Shown here: piece by piece, positions 31,081-43,105 of the stretch
How the letters are laid out: every line of letters begins with the position of its first letter
How positions within the stretch are numbered: the stretch's first letter is position 1
Source: Zygnema circumcarinatum
Taxonomy: Eukaryota; Streptophyta; Zygnematophyceae; Zygnematales; Zygnemataceae
Assembly: GCA_037447605.1 (NCBI GenBank)
Contig: CM074807.1
Span: 3,174,829-3,217,933, forward strand
Length of the DNA stretch: 43,105 nucleotides
Direction of reading: 5' to 3'
Program-made: the position numbers and the translations under genes
The notes under the pieces: generated by a model
The model's input: the letters and a program-made list of their open reading frames with translations, nothing else
What the model was told of the DNA's origin: nothing
The model's database searches: none

Positions 31081-32970
31081 TCAATTTTGCAGTCCAGCAC
31101 GTCGCTCGATGTAAGAACCGGAAAGCCCTGATGTTCCGAGAAGACTAACCTGCACCCCACTCATCGCTTATCAATAGAGGTTATAGCATCAAAACGGAAA
31201 AGTACCGAAACATTACGTAAATAAAGCATGTCATCATTATCTTACTGTGTGAACTCAAGCAAGAGTAGCTGCAGACGCGCCTAAAGTAGGAAACCGCTGC
31301 AATCGGAATGAGGATCTTCTTCATTCCAAAACTAGCAGGAAAGCCAAAACCATTCCTTCGAGAGGAAGAGAGATAGAGGACGAGGGGAGAGAGGGAGGGA
31401 GGGAGTGAGGGCAGACCAGATACCTTTCCCCATTCAGATTCTAGACCGCTGCAGCGCTGCTTCACAGTCAAGAGGCTGCCGCCAAGTTCAACTTCCACCT
31501 TCTTTTTAAGCCATATCTCATCGGCATCAAAGGCTGCCAAATAATTGAAATAACGCTCAAGAGAGCTCTTAAGTGCATTCCTCAACGGCTCTGGGATGTT
31601 TGCCACTGCCTGCAATGAACGTAAAATACAGGCATTGGCTTTCCCATTCATCCAGATACCATAGACCAGATAAACCAGGGGAAAAAATCCAAAGTAACCC
31701 CCATGCAAACATCATTGCCCAACTCCACCTGTCAAGCATCGGCTGACAGCAAAACTAATTACAACATTTTGAAACTGAAAGCATGGTTTCAAGCAACAGT
31801 ATATCAAACTAATGAGGGAACCGGACAGTCCCAGCCCCAGCCCCAGCCCCAGCCCACACCTCGCTGTGAATCGACTTCAGATTTCTTAGGTTAAAAGTAT
31901 GACCAAATGGATGTAACCTCCATTTCCTGGCAGTGTACTGGCTTCAAACCACTCACTTCTCCTCCAAACTTGCCTCCACTCAGTTCATCCAGCTCCATCC
32001 TCAAATGCTCCATTTTCTCTCCAAACGTCTCCGCTGCTTGCGCTGCAGACCATGCACTTTGCAAAGTCTTCTTTCCCTCTTCGTCGCTGCATAACCCACA
32101 ACATTCGCCGCACTGACAATAGGTCAAACATGGTAATCTACTTTTATGATTGTTTTTCAGAAAAAATCTTTAAGTGCTCATTTCATAATGATACATCCAG
32201 GGCAACTTCTGTGGTGGTGAAGGAAAGCAGCAACTTCTACATAGTCTTCAATTCAAACTTTTCAGCTTCCCCCAAGTGCATATGTTGTATATGGGAACCC
32301 AAAACGAACTAACCTAAAACATCACTCTCACTCTCTCTAAAACGAGAGGGCCATCTGACAGGCGGGTGCTGAACAAGGACCTGGAGGTTGCAAGCGCCTT
32401 CTCGACCTCGTCCCTCACTTCATCTTCAATCTCAAGCCATGGATGCGCCACAAGAAGGTTCAGCGCTTTCGCTATCTTCTGATCATGCACAGTTGGAAGC
32501 TCGCTTAGGTCCGAGGTGATCCATCTTTTTTGCCCTAAACTGTAACGATCGCCCTCTGGAGCCAGACCTGCCAGCATTCATATTATAAAAATTTGGGAAA
32601 GACGAAAGACGAAAAATAACTTCGCATAGCCATCGTATAGAGGCGTGAGAATAGAAGAAACAGAGAATAATAACCTGAAAACAAGGGCAACAAAGAACAG
32701 CAAGGAGGAATACCTTATGTCTAGTATTTCCTGAATGATATTATCTGTGTCAATGATGCAAATAGAGGTTTCAGGTGTTAGCAAGGACGTACCTAGCGAG
32801 TTGCGACCGCCATGGAGAAGGCTTGGAGCAACTGTGTGGAGCGAGGACCTCCCGGTGGGAGGAGTTGAGCCAACGGAAGCGCCCTCCCTTGAAGCGAGCT
32901 CTGGCAGGAGGCGGAAGGCCGTGCGCCGCCACCTACCAAGCTTGAGAGCTCGGCCAACCATGGCTGCCAT
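31081..32970 (-). CDS. SDH5: Succinate dehydrogenase subunit 5, mitochondrial
   Basis: SDH5 is a plant-type accessory subunit of mitochondrial complex II. Five exons on the minus strand are 32970-32793, 32567-32381, 32086-31939, 31609-31424 and 31149-31081, all GT-AG with closing phases (1,2,0,0). They encode 255 residues, close to the length of plant SDH5. The N-terminus MAAMVGRALKLGRWRRTAFR is an Arg-rich, acid-poor mitochondrial presequence. The mature part reads SDLSELPTVHDQKIAKALNL, then SAAQAAETFGEKMEHLRMEL, then IPEPLRNALKSSLERYFNYL, then DEIWLKKKVEVELGGSLLTV and KQRCSGLESEWGK. The last exon gives VSLLGTSGLSGSYIERRAGL, matching the conserved LGTSGLSGSYVEQRA C-terminus, with a short extension before the stop at 31081. 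A second ATG three codons in (32961) is an alternative start. The assignment rests on recall of Arabidopsis SDH5. Confidence 0.88.
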
Positions 32971-33039
32971 GGCTGCCTTGCAGCTCCCTCTTGCAGGCCG
33001 AAGCGCGCCCTCTCCCAGAGCTTGAAGCAGCAGCTGTAC

Positions 33040-33174
33040 GGACAGGTGGGGTGGCGCCGCATGGCCATGGATGGGGGGGGCATGCGACGCATGACTGGTC
33101 GGACCATGGGATCGCCAACTATTGGCCAACACATTGGACGGCAATGGTTGGCCGACCAATGGTTCACGACCATT
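33040..33174. repeat. CCATTGG/CAATGG repeat cluster flanking the MITE
   Basis: The words GGACGGCAATGGTTGGCCGA and CCAATGGTTCACGACCATT are of the same palindromic family seen at 10.1-10.3 kb. A MITE copy sits directly at its right edge, and the family resumes (TTGGCAATGGTTAGCTGG) on the other side. Confidence 0.8.
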
Positions 33175-33458
33175 AGGGGGAGTCAGACCTTGACCATCGC
33201 CCGCGGAATTGAAAGATTCCGCCGGCGGAAAGGTATTGATTTCGAATGCAGAATTCGGTTCGGAAACCGCGGCTCCCCCCGAACCTGTCTGTCCCGTCCG
33301 TACTTCGAGATACTGTAGGTTCTAAAAATGAGATACAGGCTCGGCGCCCGAGCCTGTCGAACGTCCACTTTTGGCGAAAAAGGCCTGCCGTACAACGCGG
33401 AATTGGCCCGACGGGCTCGCGGAATTGGTTTGGCGATGGTCAAGGTCTGACTCCCCCT
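33175..33458. mobile_element. Short inverted-repeat element (MITE), copy 2
   Basis: This 284-bp copy has perfect 27-bp terminal inverted repeats beginning AGGGGGAGTCAGACCTTGAC and is nearly identical to the copy at 4480-4758. Differences are a few substitutions and a small insertion near GATACTGTAGGTTC. It interrupts a CCATT/TGGCAATGG repeat. The flanks read CCATT-A...T-ATTGG, so a TA duplication is plausible but cannot be separated from the element's own terminal A/T. It has no transposase gene. Confidence 0.92.
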
Positions 33459-33572
33459 ATTGGCAATGGTTAGCTGGGGTGGTCAATCATTCCAATGGTT
33501 GATCCAACGGTCCGACCTGTGCAAGCCTTCATGTGACCATGACCATATGGCATCGGCGCTTGTTGGGAATTG

Positions 33573-33675
33573 TCCGAGTGCCCTGTGTAGCTGTGTACCA
33601 AACCTCGTACGGGTGTGCGCGGAAGGTCGTGGCGGGCCTGTACCTGTCGGGCGAGGTCAGGTTAGTGCTGGCAAC
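33573..33675. repeat. Unique-sequence leader, copy 1, preceding the 27-bp array
   Basis: A non-repetitive block containing GCTGTGTACCAAACCTCGTA and CGGGTGTGCGCGGAAGGTCG is about 95% identical to 35451-35551. Both copies lie just before a block of 27-bp repeats, implying duplication of leader plus array as one larger unit. Confidence 0.92.
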
Positions 33676-35275
33676 GACCGGTTGTTCGCAATGGCTGAAA
33701 ACCAACCATTGAATCCAATGGCTGGCAATCAACCGTTGTATGCAATGGCTGGCAACCGACCACTGTATCCAATGGCTGGCAACCATCGGTTGTTTGCAAT
33801 GGCTGGCAACCAACCACTGAATCCAATGGCTGGCAATCAACCGTTGTATCTAATGGCTGGCAACCGACCACTGAATCCAATGGCTGGCAGCCACCGGTTG
33901 TTTGCAATGGCTGGCATCCAACCATTCAATCCAATGACTGGCAATCAACCGTTGTATAAAATGGCTGGCAAGTGGCAACCGACCACTGAATACAGGCGGG
34001 CAACCAACAGTTGTATGCAATGGCTGGCAACCGACCACTGAACCCAATGGCTGGCAATCAACCGTTGTATGCAATGGCTGGCAACCGACAACTGAATCCA
34101 ATGGCTGGCAACCACCGGTTGTTTGCAATGGCTGGCAACCGCCCACTCTATCCAATGGCTGGCAACCACCGGCTGTTTGCAATGGCTGGAAACTGACCAT
34201 TGCACCCAATGGCTGGCAGTCAACCGTTGTATCCAATGGCTGGCAACCGACCACTGAATCCAGGCGGGCAACCAACAGTTGTATGCAATGGCTGGCAACC
34301 GACCACTGAATCCAATGGCTGGCAACCACCGGTTGTTTGCAATGGCTGGAAACCAACCATTGCACCCAATGGCTGGCAATCGATCACTGAATCCAGGCGG
34401 GCAACCAACAGTTGTATGCAATGGCTGGCACCCGACCGCAGTATCCAATGGCTGGCAACAACCGGTTGTTTGCAATGGCTGGCAACCGACCACTGTCTCC
34501 AATGGCTGGCAACCAACAGTTGTATGCAATGGCTGGCAACCAACCAATGAATCCAATGGCTGGCAACCCCCCACTCTATCCAATGGCTGGCAACCACCGG
34601 CTGTTTGCAATGGCTGGAAACCGACCAATGCACCCAATGGCTGGCAGTCAACCGTTGTATCCAATGGCTGGCAACCGACCACTGAATCCAGGCGGGCAAC
34701 CAACAGTTGTACGCAATGGCTGGCAACCGACCACTGAATCCAATGGCTGGCAACCACCGGTTGTTTGCAATGGCTGGAAACCAACCATTGCACCCAATGG
34801 CTGGCAGTTCATCACTGAATCCAGGCGGGCAACCAACAGTTGTATGCAATGGCTGGCACCCGACCGCAGTATCCACTGGCTGGCAACCACCGGTTGTTTG
34901 CAATGGCTGTTAACCAACCATTGAATCCAATGGCTGGCAATCAACCGTTGTATGCAATGGCTGGCAACCGACCATTGAATCCAATGGCTGGCAATCAACC
35001 GGTGTATACAATGGCTGGCAACCGGCCACTGTATCCAATGGCTGGCAACCATCGGTTGTTTGCAATGGCTGGCAACCAACCATTGAATCCAATGGCAGAC
35101 AATCAACCGTTGTATGCAATGGCTGGCAACCGACCACGGAATCCAATGGCTGGCAGCCACCGGTTGTTTGCAATGGCTGGAAACCAACCGTTGAATCTAA
35201 TGGCTGGCAATCAACCGTTGTATCCAATGGCTGGCAACCGACCACTCAATCCAGGCGGGCAACCAACAGTCGTAT
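33676..35275. repeat. 27-bp-period satellite array, block 1 (about 59 units)
   Basis: Tandem 27-bp units read, for example, GGCTGGCAACCAACCATTGA plus ATCCAAT. Variant 3' halves (CCGACCACTGAATCC, ATCAACCGTTGTATG, CACCGGTTGTTTG, CGGGCAACCAACAG) recur in a quasi-regular order, giving a higher-order structure of several units. Because 27 is a multiple of three, frames stay open on both strands. In one frame the units read MAGNQPLNP, MAGNHRLFA or MAGNRPLYP, but frames switch at irregular units and stops occur, and no start, intron or terminal domain supports a gene. Confidence 0.95.
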
Positions 35276-35450
35276 GTATATATAAGGGCTGTAATCTTAG
35301 AACAACCTCATGAACTACTATCTGTATGCATATACACTTGTATGATCATGCATCTACAAATGAACTTGACGGACTCGTTTGATAGATTTCTGCCCTTGTA
35401 TGGCGACGAGCAGATGACCCGATGCCAACCCTAATCCTGCAGCGCTTGGC
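35276..35450. other. Unique spacer between the two array blocks
   Basis: About 175 bp of AT-rich non-repetitive sequence (TATATATAAGGGCTGTAATC near 35277) separates block 1 from the second leader copy. A TATA-like TATATATAA is present, but no gene follows it. Confidence 0.5.
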
Positions 35451-35551
35451 CCGAGTGCCCTGTGCAGCTGTGTACCAAACCTCGTACGGGTGTGCGCGGA
35501 AGGTCGTGGCGGGCCTGTACCTGGCGAGCGAGGTCAGGTTGGGGCTGGCAA
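35451..35551. repeat. Unique-sequence leader, copy 2
   Basis: This is the second copy of the block at 33573-33675. It differs at a few positions, for example CTGGCGAGCG where the first has CTGTCGGGCG. Confidence 0.92.
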
Positions 35552-36300
35552 CCGATCACTGAATCCAATGGCTGGCAGCCACCGGTTGTTTGCAATGGCT
35601 GGCATCCAACCATTGAATCCAATGACTGGCAATCAACCGTTGTTTAAAATGGCTGGCAACCGACCACTGAATCCAATGGCTGGCAGCCACCGGTTGTTTG
35701 TAATGGCTGCCGTCCAAACATTGAATCCAATGACTGGCAATCAACCGTTGTATAAAATGGCTGGCGACCGACCACTGAATCCAGACGGGCAACCAACAGT
35801 TGTATGCAATGGCTGGCAACCAACCAATGAATCCAATGGCTGGCAACCATCGGTTGTTTGCAATGGCTGGCAACCGACCATTGCACCCAATGGCTGGCAG
35901 TCAACCGTTGTATCCAATGGCTGGCAATCGACCACTGAATCCAAGCGGGCAACCAACAGTTGTATGCAATGGCTGGCACCCGACCGCAGTATCCAATGGC
36001 TGGCAACCACCGGTTGTTTGCAATGGCTGTTAACCAACCATTGAATCCAATGGCTGGCAATCAACCGTTGTATCCAATGGCTGGCAACCATCGGTTGTTT
36101 GCAATGGCTGGCAACCAACCATTGAATCCAATGGCTGGCAATCAACCGTTGTATGCAATGGCTGGCAACCGACCATTGAATCCAATGGCTGGCAATCAAC
36201 CGGTGTATGCAATGGCTGGCAACCGGCCACTGTATCCAATGGCTGGCAACCATCGGTTGTTTGCAATGGCTGGCAACCAACCATTGAATCCAATGGCAGG
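35545..36300. repeat. 27-bp-period satellite array, block 2 (about 28 units)
   Basis: This has the same 27-bp repeat as block 1. Multi-unit stretches are shared almost exactly with block 1, for example the order CACCCGACCGCAGTATCC, CACCGGTTGTTTG, TTAACCAACCATTG found at both 34855-34925 and 35978-36045. Such sharing indicates unequal exchange or block duplication. The array ends abruptly at CAATGGCAGGCCCTTCC. Confidence 0.95.
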
Positions 36301-37151
36301 CCCTTCCTAGTTCCGGCTCGCATTTGCACAAGGAAACATATGCATGCATGCATGCATTGCTCACATGCATGAATTGGCCCGGCGATTACATGGCGCATGG
36401 TGCAGGAATGGGCCTCGCAGCATGACAAAGAGCAGCGCAAAAGTTTCATACTCCTGTCTCAGCGAAAGTTTTCGTAGAGAGTACGTAAGCATACTCGTTT
36501 CAAAGGTTTTTAAATCTGGTAAACATTTCGTCAAGTGAATGAACTGTTGTCCATACCAACATAGGAAAGTCAGTAAGACTTGCGTCCATGTCATGCTCTT
36601 AAATAAGGTGCGCTGTAACATAAGTGCAATAGGTGTCTCATTCAGACGAATGCAAGCAAAGATGCTCAAATAATAATAAAGCCACAACGTTATAGAACAA
36701 AAAATATCTTCCACATACTTTGGAAGTTTGTGAATTTCTTTTCATATGCACATACAAGAACATTGCGCGGGAAGCATACTTCCAATGTAGACTACTCTCC
36801 TCCCCCTCGCTTCGTATAACATCAACAAAAACTATCTCACAACAACTGCACTACCACACCATACCCTCCTGCAGCTCATTCAAGCCTCTCCTTCACCCAA
36901 GCGACATCCAATCTCCTCCCTCTCTCCTCCCTCTCTCCTCTCCTCCCTCTCTCCTTCCTCTCCTCCCCTCCCTCTCCTCCCTCCTCCCTCCCTTCCCCTC
37001 CCTCTCTCCTCCCTCTCTCCTCCTCTCCTCTCCTCCCTCTCTCCTCCCTCTCTCCTCCCTCTCTCCTCCCTCCTCTCCTCCCTCCTCCTCCCTCCCTCTC
37101 CTCCCTCCCTCCTCCCTCCCTTCCCCTCCCTCTCTCCCTCCTCTCTCCTTC
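36301..37151. other. Spacer and CT-rich 3' flank of the phi GST gene
   Basis: The spacer begins with an ATGCATGCATGCATGC tract (36340-36356), then unique AT-rich sequence, then about 260 bp of CTCCCTCTCTCCTCC repeats (36890-37150). Those repeats run right up to the GST stop codon on the other strand. No gene is supported. Confidence 0.6.

Positions 37152-39627
<2,476 letters not shown>

Positions 39628-39710
<83 letters not shown>
39628..39710. repeat. (GA)n microsatellite in the GST 5' leader
   Basis: About 41 GA units begin four bases upstream of the GST start codon on the minus strand, where they read (CT)n. In plants, (GA/CT)n tracts in 5' leaders can be bound by GAGA-binding BBR/BPC factors; this is inference here. 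Confidence 0.95.
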
Positions 39711-39714
<4 letters not shown>

Positions 39715-39859
39715 TAGTGGAGAGGCTAGTGAGAGCACCTCACCATGGAGGAGAGTGAGGGTCATTTTTATCGCGGGGCAAATGGGCCTTCTAGAAGAGT
39801 AAGGAAGCTTCGCGGAAAGGGGAAGGCGCGAAGGTCCCGCGAAACTACGTTCCACTTCT

Positions 39860-41914
39860 AGATTCGAGTGACGCTACTGCTGACGATGGTTATTGACGCT
39901 GATTGGCTGGAACTGATTACTTTGACGCCATCAGCATTCGAAAGATCCGTCATTTTGGATTCGGATTCTGCACGTGCAATGGACGGCTGCGATTGACTCT
40001 AAAATCTCGCTGTGACCGTAGGATTCGTACAAGGCAACACGAAGATTTTGATTGACACGTGGCAGACAAATATTGGATGTTGTAGTTGTCAGCCGATTTG
40101 TCGTATTTTGTCCAGTTCCCAGTCCCGTAAAACCGAGTCCCCTCCCATCGCTAATCGGTACATGGCTAACCAACCGTACAATCTTGTCCTCTCCATGTAA
40201 ATTTGTGGTACCCGTGTATCACTGAAACTGAGAACAGAGAACGACTACATAGAGAGCCATGCCCTAGAGCAAAGTTCCACTCATGGCCATTGGTTCGTTT
40301 ATACAATAGGTCATTTGTGGAAAAAGACATGATCACATTGGTTTATGATTTGTCTTTGTTTGCATGCTCACATGATGACATGTCATGGGACCAATGTGGA
40401 ACTGCAAGTGACATTGGTCTCACGCATGGCGATGATGCCATCAAATGTACATGGCCAACATCAGCATGGGGAACCACGAGGAACAACTGGGTGCAAAGGG
40501 CCTAAGGAAAAAAGAACCAATGTGTATTCGATTCTCTATTGGAGTGAACAACAGGTGATTGGAATTGATTGATACTCAAGACTGCAATGCCCTCAATTGT
40601 GCATGAAGCATGCGAATTTGTTGAATCAATATGAACCCACCTTGGGTCGAGCATCGTCCAATGTCCACGCGCCACGTGGACGACTCTGCCTACGTGGCGA
40701 ATTCTTATTCGACGATGTTCGATTATGGTCCTCACAGGAGAGCTCTTCCAAGTCCAATCGTAGGGTCCGTATGGTACGGACACGGCTCTGGTCCATGCCT
40801 GACCTTGTACGCCGTCGCCCACATTTCAAATTCCGACGAGCCCTGAACCCTGGGTGGCTTTCCCGCCGCGTCCGCCCGAGTTCGAACCTCCTCCCCGTCA
40901 GCGATGCTCCTCGCCCGCCATGGCGGCCTTCGCTGCGCCGCGCCTTTCCCTCCGCCATGGCACCTCTCTCCCTCCTCCTCCTCCTCCCGCCACGGCGACC
41001 GTGTGACCTGCGCGCCTCTGAAGGGGAGAGGGAAGGGGAAGGAGGGGGCGCTCGGAGGGCGCACGCGGGGGCGACAGCTGACAGGGGGGGAAAGGGAGAG
41101 AGAGAGGGAGAGGGAGGGAGGGAGGTGGCTGCGAGGAGGACGCTTGGGAAGAGCTGAGGTGCTTTGTTATTGAGGGTTTTGGAAGGGAAGGGGAAGGGGA
41201 AGGGTTTTGGGGCATGGGGATGGAGGGAGGGCCTTGTTTGTGATTAATTATAAGGGAATTAGTGACATAAGGTTATTTTCAAAAAGAAATTAACTTTACC
41301 ATTATTTTTTTTAACTTTTGTTTAAATTTCATTTGAGTCAAAAGCGGGGCTCTCTTAAATTTTGAAGAGGAAACATGTATAATTCCAAATAAGCACTCGG
41401 AAACTTGCTACTTAGAAAGGAACATCGGGGATTTTTTTTTTTCTTAATCTGGTTTCGATTTTTAATTATTTTTAATTTTCATTCATATATTCTTGGTTTA
41501 GAATCACTGAATTGGGTTTTTTTTTTGGGGGGGGGGGGGGTCTTCAGGGAGGAGCGGGGTTCAAAAGTGGACCCAGAAGTTCAACATTTTCAATCACAGC
41601 GATGGCGGCAGGTGGGTCTGAACGGATCAACTTTTACTGTCCAGAAATCAAGGGTTCGAGTCCCGCTGGATGCAAAATTTTAAACATTTATTGACATATA
41701 CTTTTGTAGGGTTCACCCTTTCTTGGTTTATCTCCGAGCCTGTGCCTATGGCTAAAGGCTCTCTCTCTCTCTCTCTCTCCCACCTTCCGATCCCTCTCCT
41801 ATCACTCTCTCTCCTCCCTCTCTCCTCTCTCTCCTTCCCTGCTCCCCTCCTCCTACTCCCCTCTCTTCCATCTGACCCCACTCTCCCACTCTCTCTCTCT
41901 TTGAACTTTCTCAG
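39860..41914. other. Divergent GST-PurH intergenic region, probably including the first PurH exon
   Basis: This spacer lies between the head-to-head GST and PurH genes. CACGTG-containing sites occur at about 39972, 40058 and 40674, the last as GCCACGTGGAC. A GC-rich island at 40860-41160 looks like a promoter or first exon. An ATG at 40920 in context CGCCATGGCG opens MAAFAAPRLSLRHGTSLPPP, resembling a plastid transit peptide, but its nearest GT donors are in phase 0 or 2. The first firm PurH exon needs phase 1, so an intermediate exon or another start is required. A poly-G run lies at about 41527-41540, and CT-rich sequence precedes the first firm exon. Confidence 0.4.
41596..41668 (+). other. 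tRNA-promoter-like sequence (A-box/B-box-like), possible tRNA-derived SINE remnant
   Basis: GGTTCGAGTCCCGC (about 41653) is a textbook RNA polymerase III B box from a tRNA T-arm. About 50 bp upstream, TGGCGGCAGGTGGG loosely fits an A box. However, the T-stem pairs only partly (AAGGG against CCCGC) and no complementary acceptor stem was found, so it is not an intact tRNA gene. A tRNA-derived SINE head or a degenerate tRNA is possible. Confidence 0.3.
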
Positions 41915-43105
41915 GACCCAAAGGCAAGGCTCTCCTCTCCCTCTCCGACAAATCAGGACTCGAAACTCTTGCAGCAGGACTCACTGAGCTCGGGTGAGTT
42001 CTCAGTATGGCGAAAGGTTCACAAAATGTCTATGAAACATTTCAAACAATGCCTTCACTATTGCAAACAATCGACAGCTGCTAGCGCCCTGTGCTCCTCT
42101 TGAATTGGTCTAGAACTATAATGAATTGTGTGCATTTTGATCTGTAGAAGTATGGTTTTTCAAAGCTCATATTTCCCCTTGGTAATTTTGGACGTTTAGG
42201 TACGCACTCGTGTCCACGGGCGGCACTGCCAAGGCTCTTGAAGGAGCCGGATTTGAAGTCACTCCTGTGGAGAAGCTCACGTCCTTCCCAGAAATGGTCA
42301 GTTCCTCTCCCACTCCCTCTCCCTCTCCCTCTCCCTCTCCCCCCTCTCTGACTCCCCCCTCCCCCCCTCTCCCTCCCCACCTCCCTTTCCCCTGTCCCTT
42401 TCCATTCACCTCTTCCTTTTGTCTGTCTATCCGCTGTCTTCTTTCTCGCCCCCACTCACTCCCCCCTCTCCTCCGTATTCCCCCAAACACTCCACACATG
42501 CTACTCTGCAAATGTAGGACAAAGATAACCACAAATTATACCAAAGAACATGACAGTGTTCACGAGGTATTTATCCTATTTAAACTTTCTGGCCTTCAGC
42601 TGGACGGGCGCGTGAAGACCCTCCACCCTGCAGTGCATGGCGGGATTTTGGCGCGGAGGGACCTTCCAACGCATTTGGATGCGCTGAATGAGCACTCCAT
42701 AGGTCTGCATTACCCTTTTTTTTTTTTTAAATGAATTGAATTTAACTGAAACCTTTTTTGTTTTTTTTTCCAACAATCCTATTTCGGCTTCTTGGGCGTT
42801 TCTGCATTTTGCTTAAGTCAGATATAAGTCATATGGTTTTTAGAGTGAATGCTTCCCACAAGTGCAACGGAATTGAACAGTGATCAGCCGTTAAGAGGAA
42901 AAAAAAAAAAAAATGGAAAATCAATGTTCTATCTGTGATTCCCACAGGTACAATTGATGTGGTTATTGTGAATCTGTACCCATTCTATGCAACTGTCACC
43001 GCTGCGGGAGGTACTAGTTTCGAAAACGGTGTAGAGAATATTGACATCGGTGGACCCGCCATGATCCGAGGAGCCGCAAAGGTAACCCATCACCCCCCCC
43101 CCCCC
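41915..43105 (+). CDS. PURH: PurH/ATIC, bifunctional AICAR transformylase/IMP cyclohydrolase (N-terminal exons, runs off the window)
   Basis: PurH catalyses the last two steps of de novo purine synthesis: formylation of AICAR, then ring closure to IMP. In plants it is organellar. Four exons are visible: 41915-41993, 42200-42296, 42600-42702 and 42948-43081, with GT-AG junctions and phases that close (2,0,1,0). They encode the IMP cyclohydrolase (MGS-like) part: [53 protein letters not shown], then [20 protein letters not shown] with the conserved RVKTLHP catalytic region, then [20 protein letters not shown] and [16 protein letters not shown]. The sequence is closest to bacterial/plant-type PurH ([16 protein letters not shown]). 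A GTAACC donor at 43082 shows the gene continues; the transformylase domain lies outside. The first exon with the transit peptide is unresolved upstream. Confidence 0.95.

Noticed and set aside
33022-33473. Open frames across the MITE that recur in both MITE copies (for example SRNWFGDGQGLTP)
   Set aside because: They end in the terminal inverted repeats and resemble no transposase. Recurrence reflects the shared DNA element rather than a conserved protein.
33676-36300. CRISPR-like array
   Set aside because: Units are contiguous 27-bp tandem repeats without unique spacers and lie in a eukaryotic intron-containing genome.

Overview
This window is nuclear DNA from a eukaryote of the green lineage, most likely a streptophyte (charophyte-grade) alga or another early-diverging plant relative. 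The genes are split by many GT-AG introns. Several products belong to families typical of plants: a phi-class glutathione S-transferase, the plant-type mitochondrial succinate dehydrogenase subunit 5, a violaxanthin de-epoxidase-related protein, a MUR3-like GT47 exostosin-family glycosyltransferase, a plastid-type small heat-shock protein and a plant-like PurH. The species cannot be named from the sequence alone. Introns and spacers are unusually rich in (GA)n/(CT)n tracts, minisatellites and satellite-like arrays.

Layout. 982-3674 (-) is the 5' part of UPF3 (nonsense-mediated decay). About 4.4-5.0 kb holds a short inverted-repeat transposon (MITE) and a related fragment. 5573-5742 is a dense CACGTG cluster ahead of an F-box gene start at 5998 (+). 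8100-9751 (-) is a small heat-shock protein. About 10.1-10.6 kb holds palindromic and 42-bp repeats. 11451-15207 (+) is a type II membrane, proline-hinged fucosyltransferase-like protein. 16172-23381 (-) is a 15-exon GT47 glycosyltransferase with a very long acidic stem. 24.0-25.5 kb is repeat-rich and contains an 842-bp non-autonomous hAT-like element. 26277-28815 (-) is the violaxanthin de-epoxidase-related gene, with a GC-AG intron. 31081-32970 (-) is SDH5. 33.0-36.3 kb is a large 27-bp-period satellite with a second MITE copy beside it. 37152-39624 (-) is the phi GST, whose third intron carries about 650 bp of pure GA repeat. 41915 to the end (+) is the first part of PurH/ATIC, which continues past the window.

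The genes do not form an operon or one pathway. They are independent eukaryotic genes, although two adjacent ones encode Golgi-type glycosyltransferases arranged tail to tail. Exon models were built by hand from family conservation, splice-site consensus and phase closure. Internal exons of the GT47, VDE-related, SDH5, GST, PurH, UPF3 and fucosyltransferase-like genes all close in phase. I found no CRISPR array, no rRNA, no convincing intact tRNA, and no clear candidate for an undescribed multi-gene system. The most unusual material is the repeat landscape, the two inverted-repeat element families, the GC-AG intron and the acidic extensions on otherwise familiar proteins.
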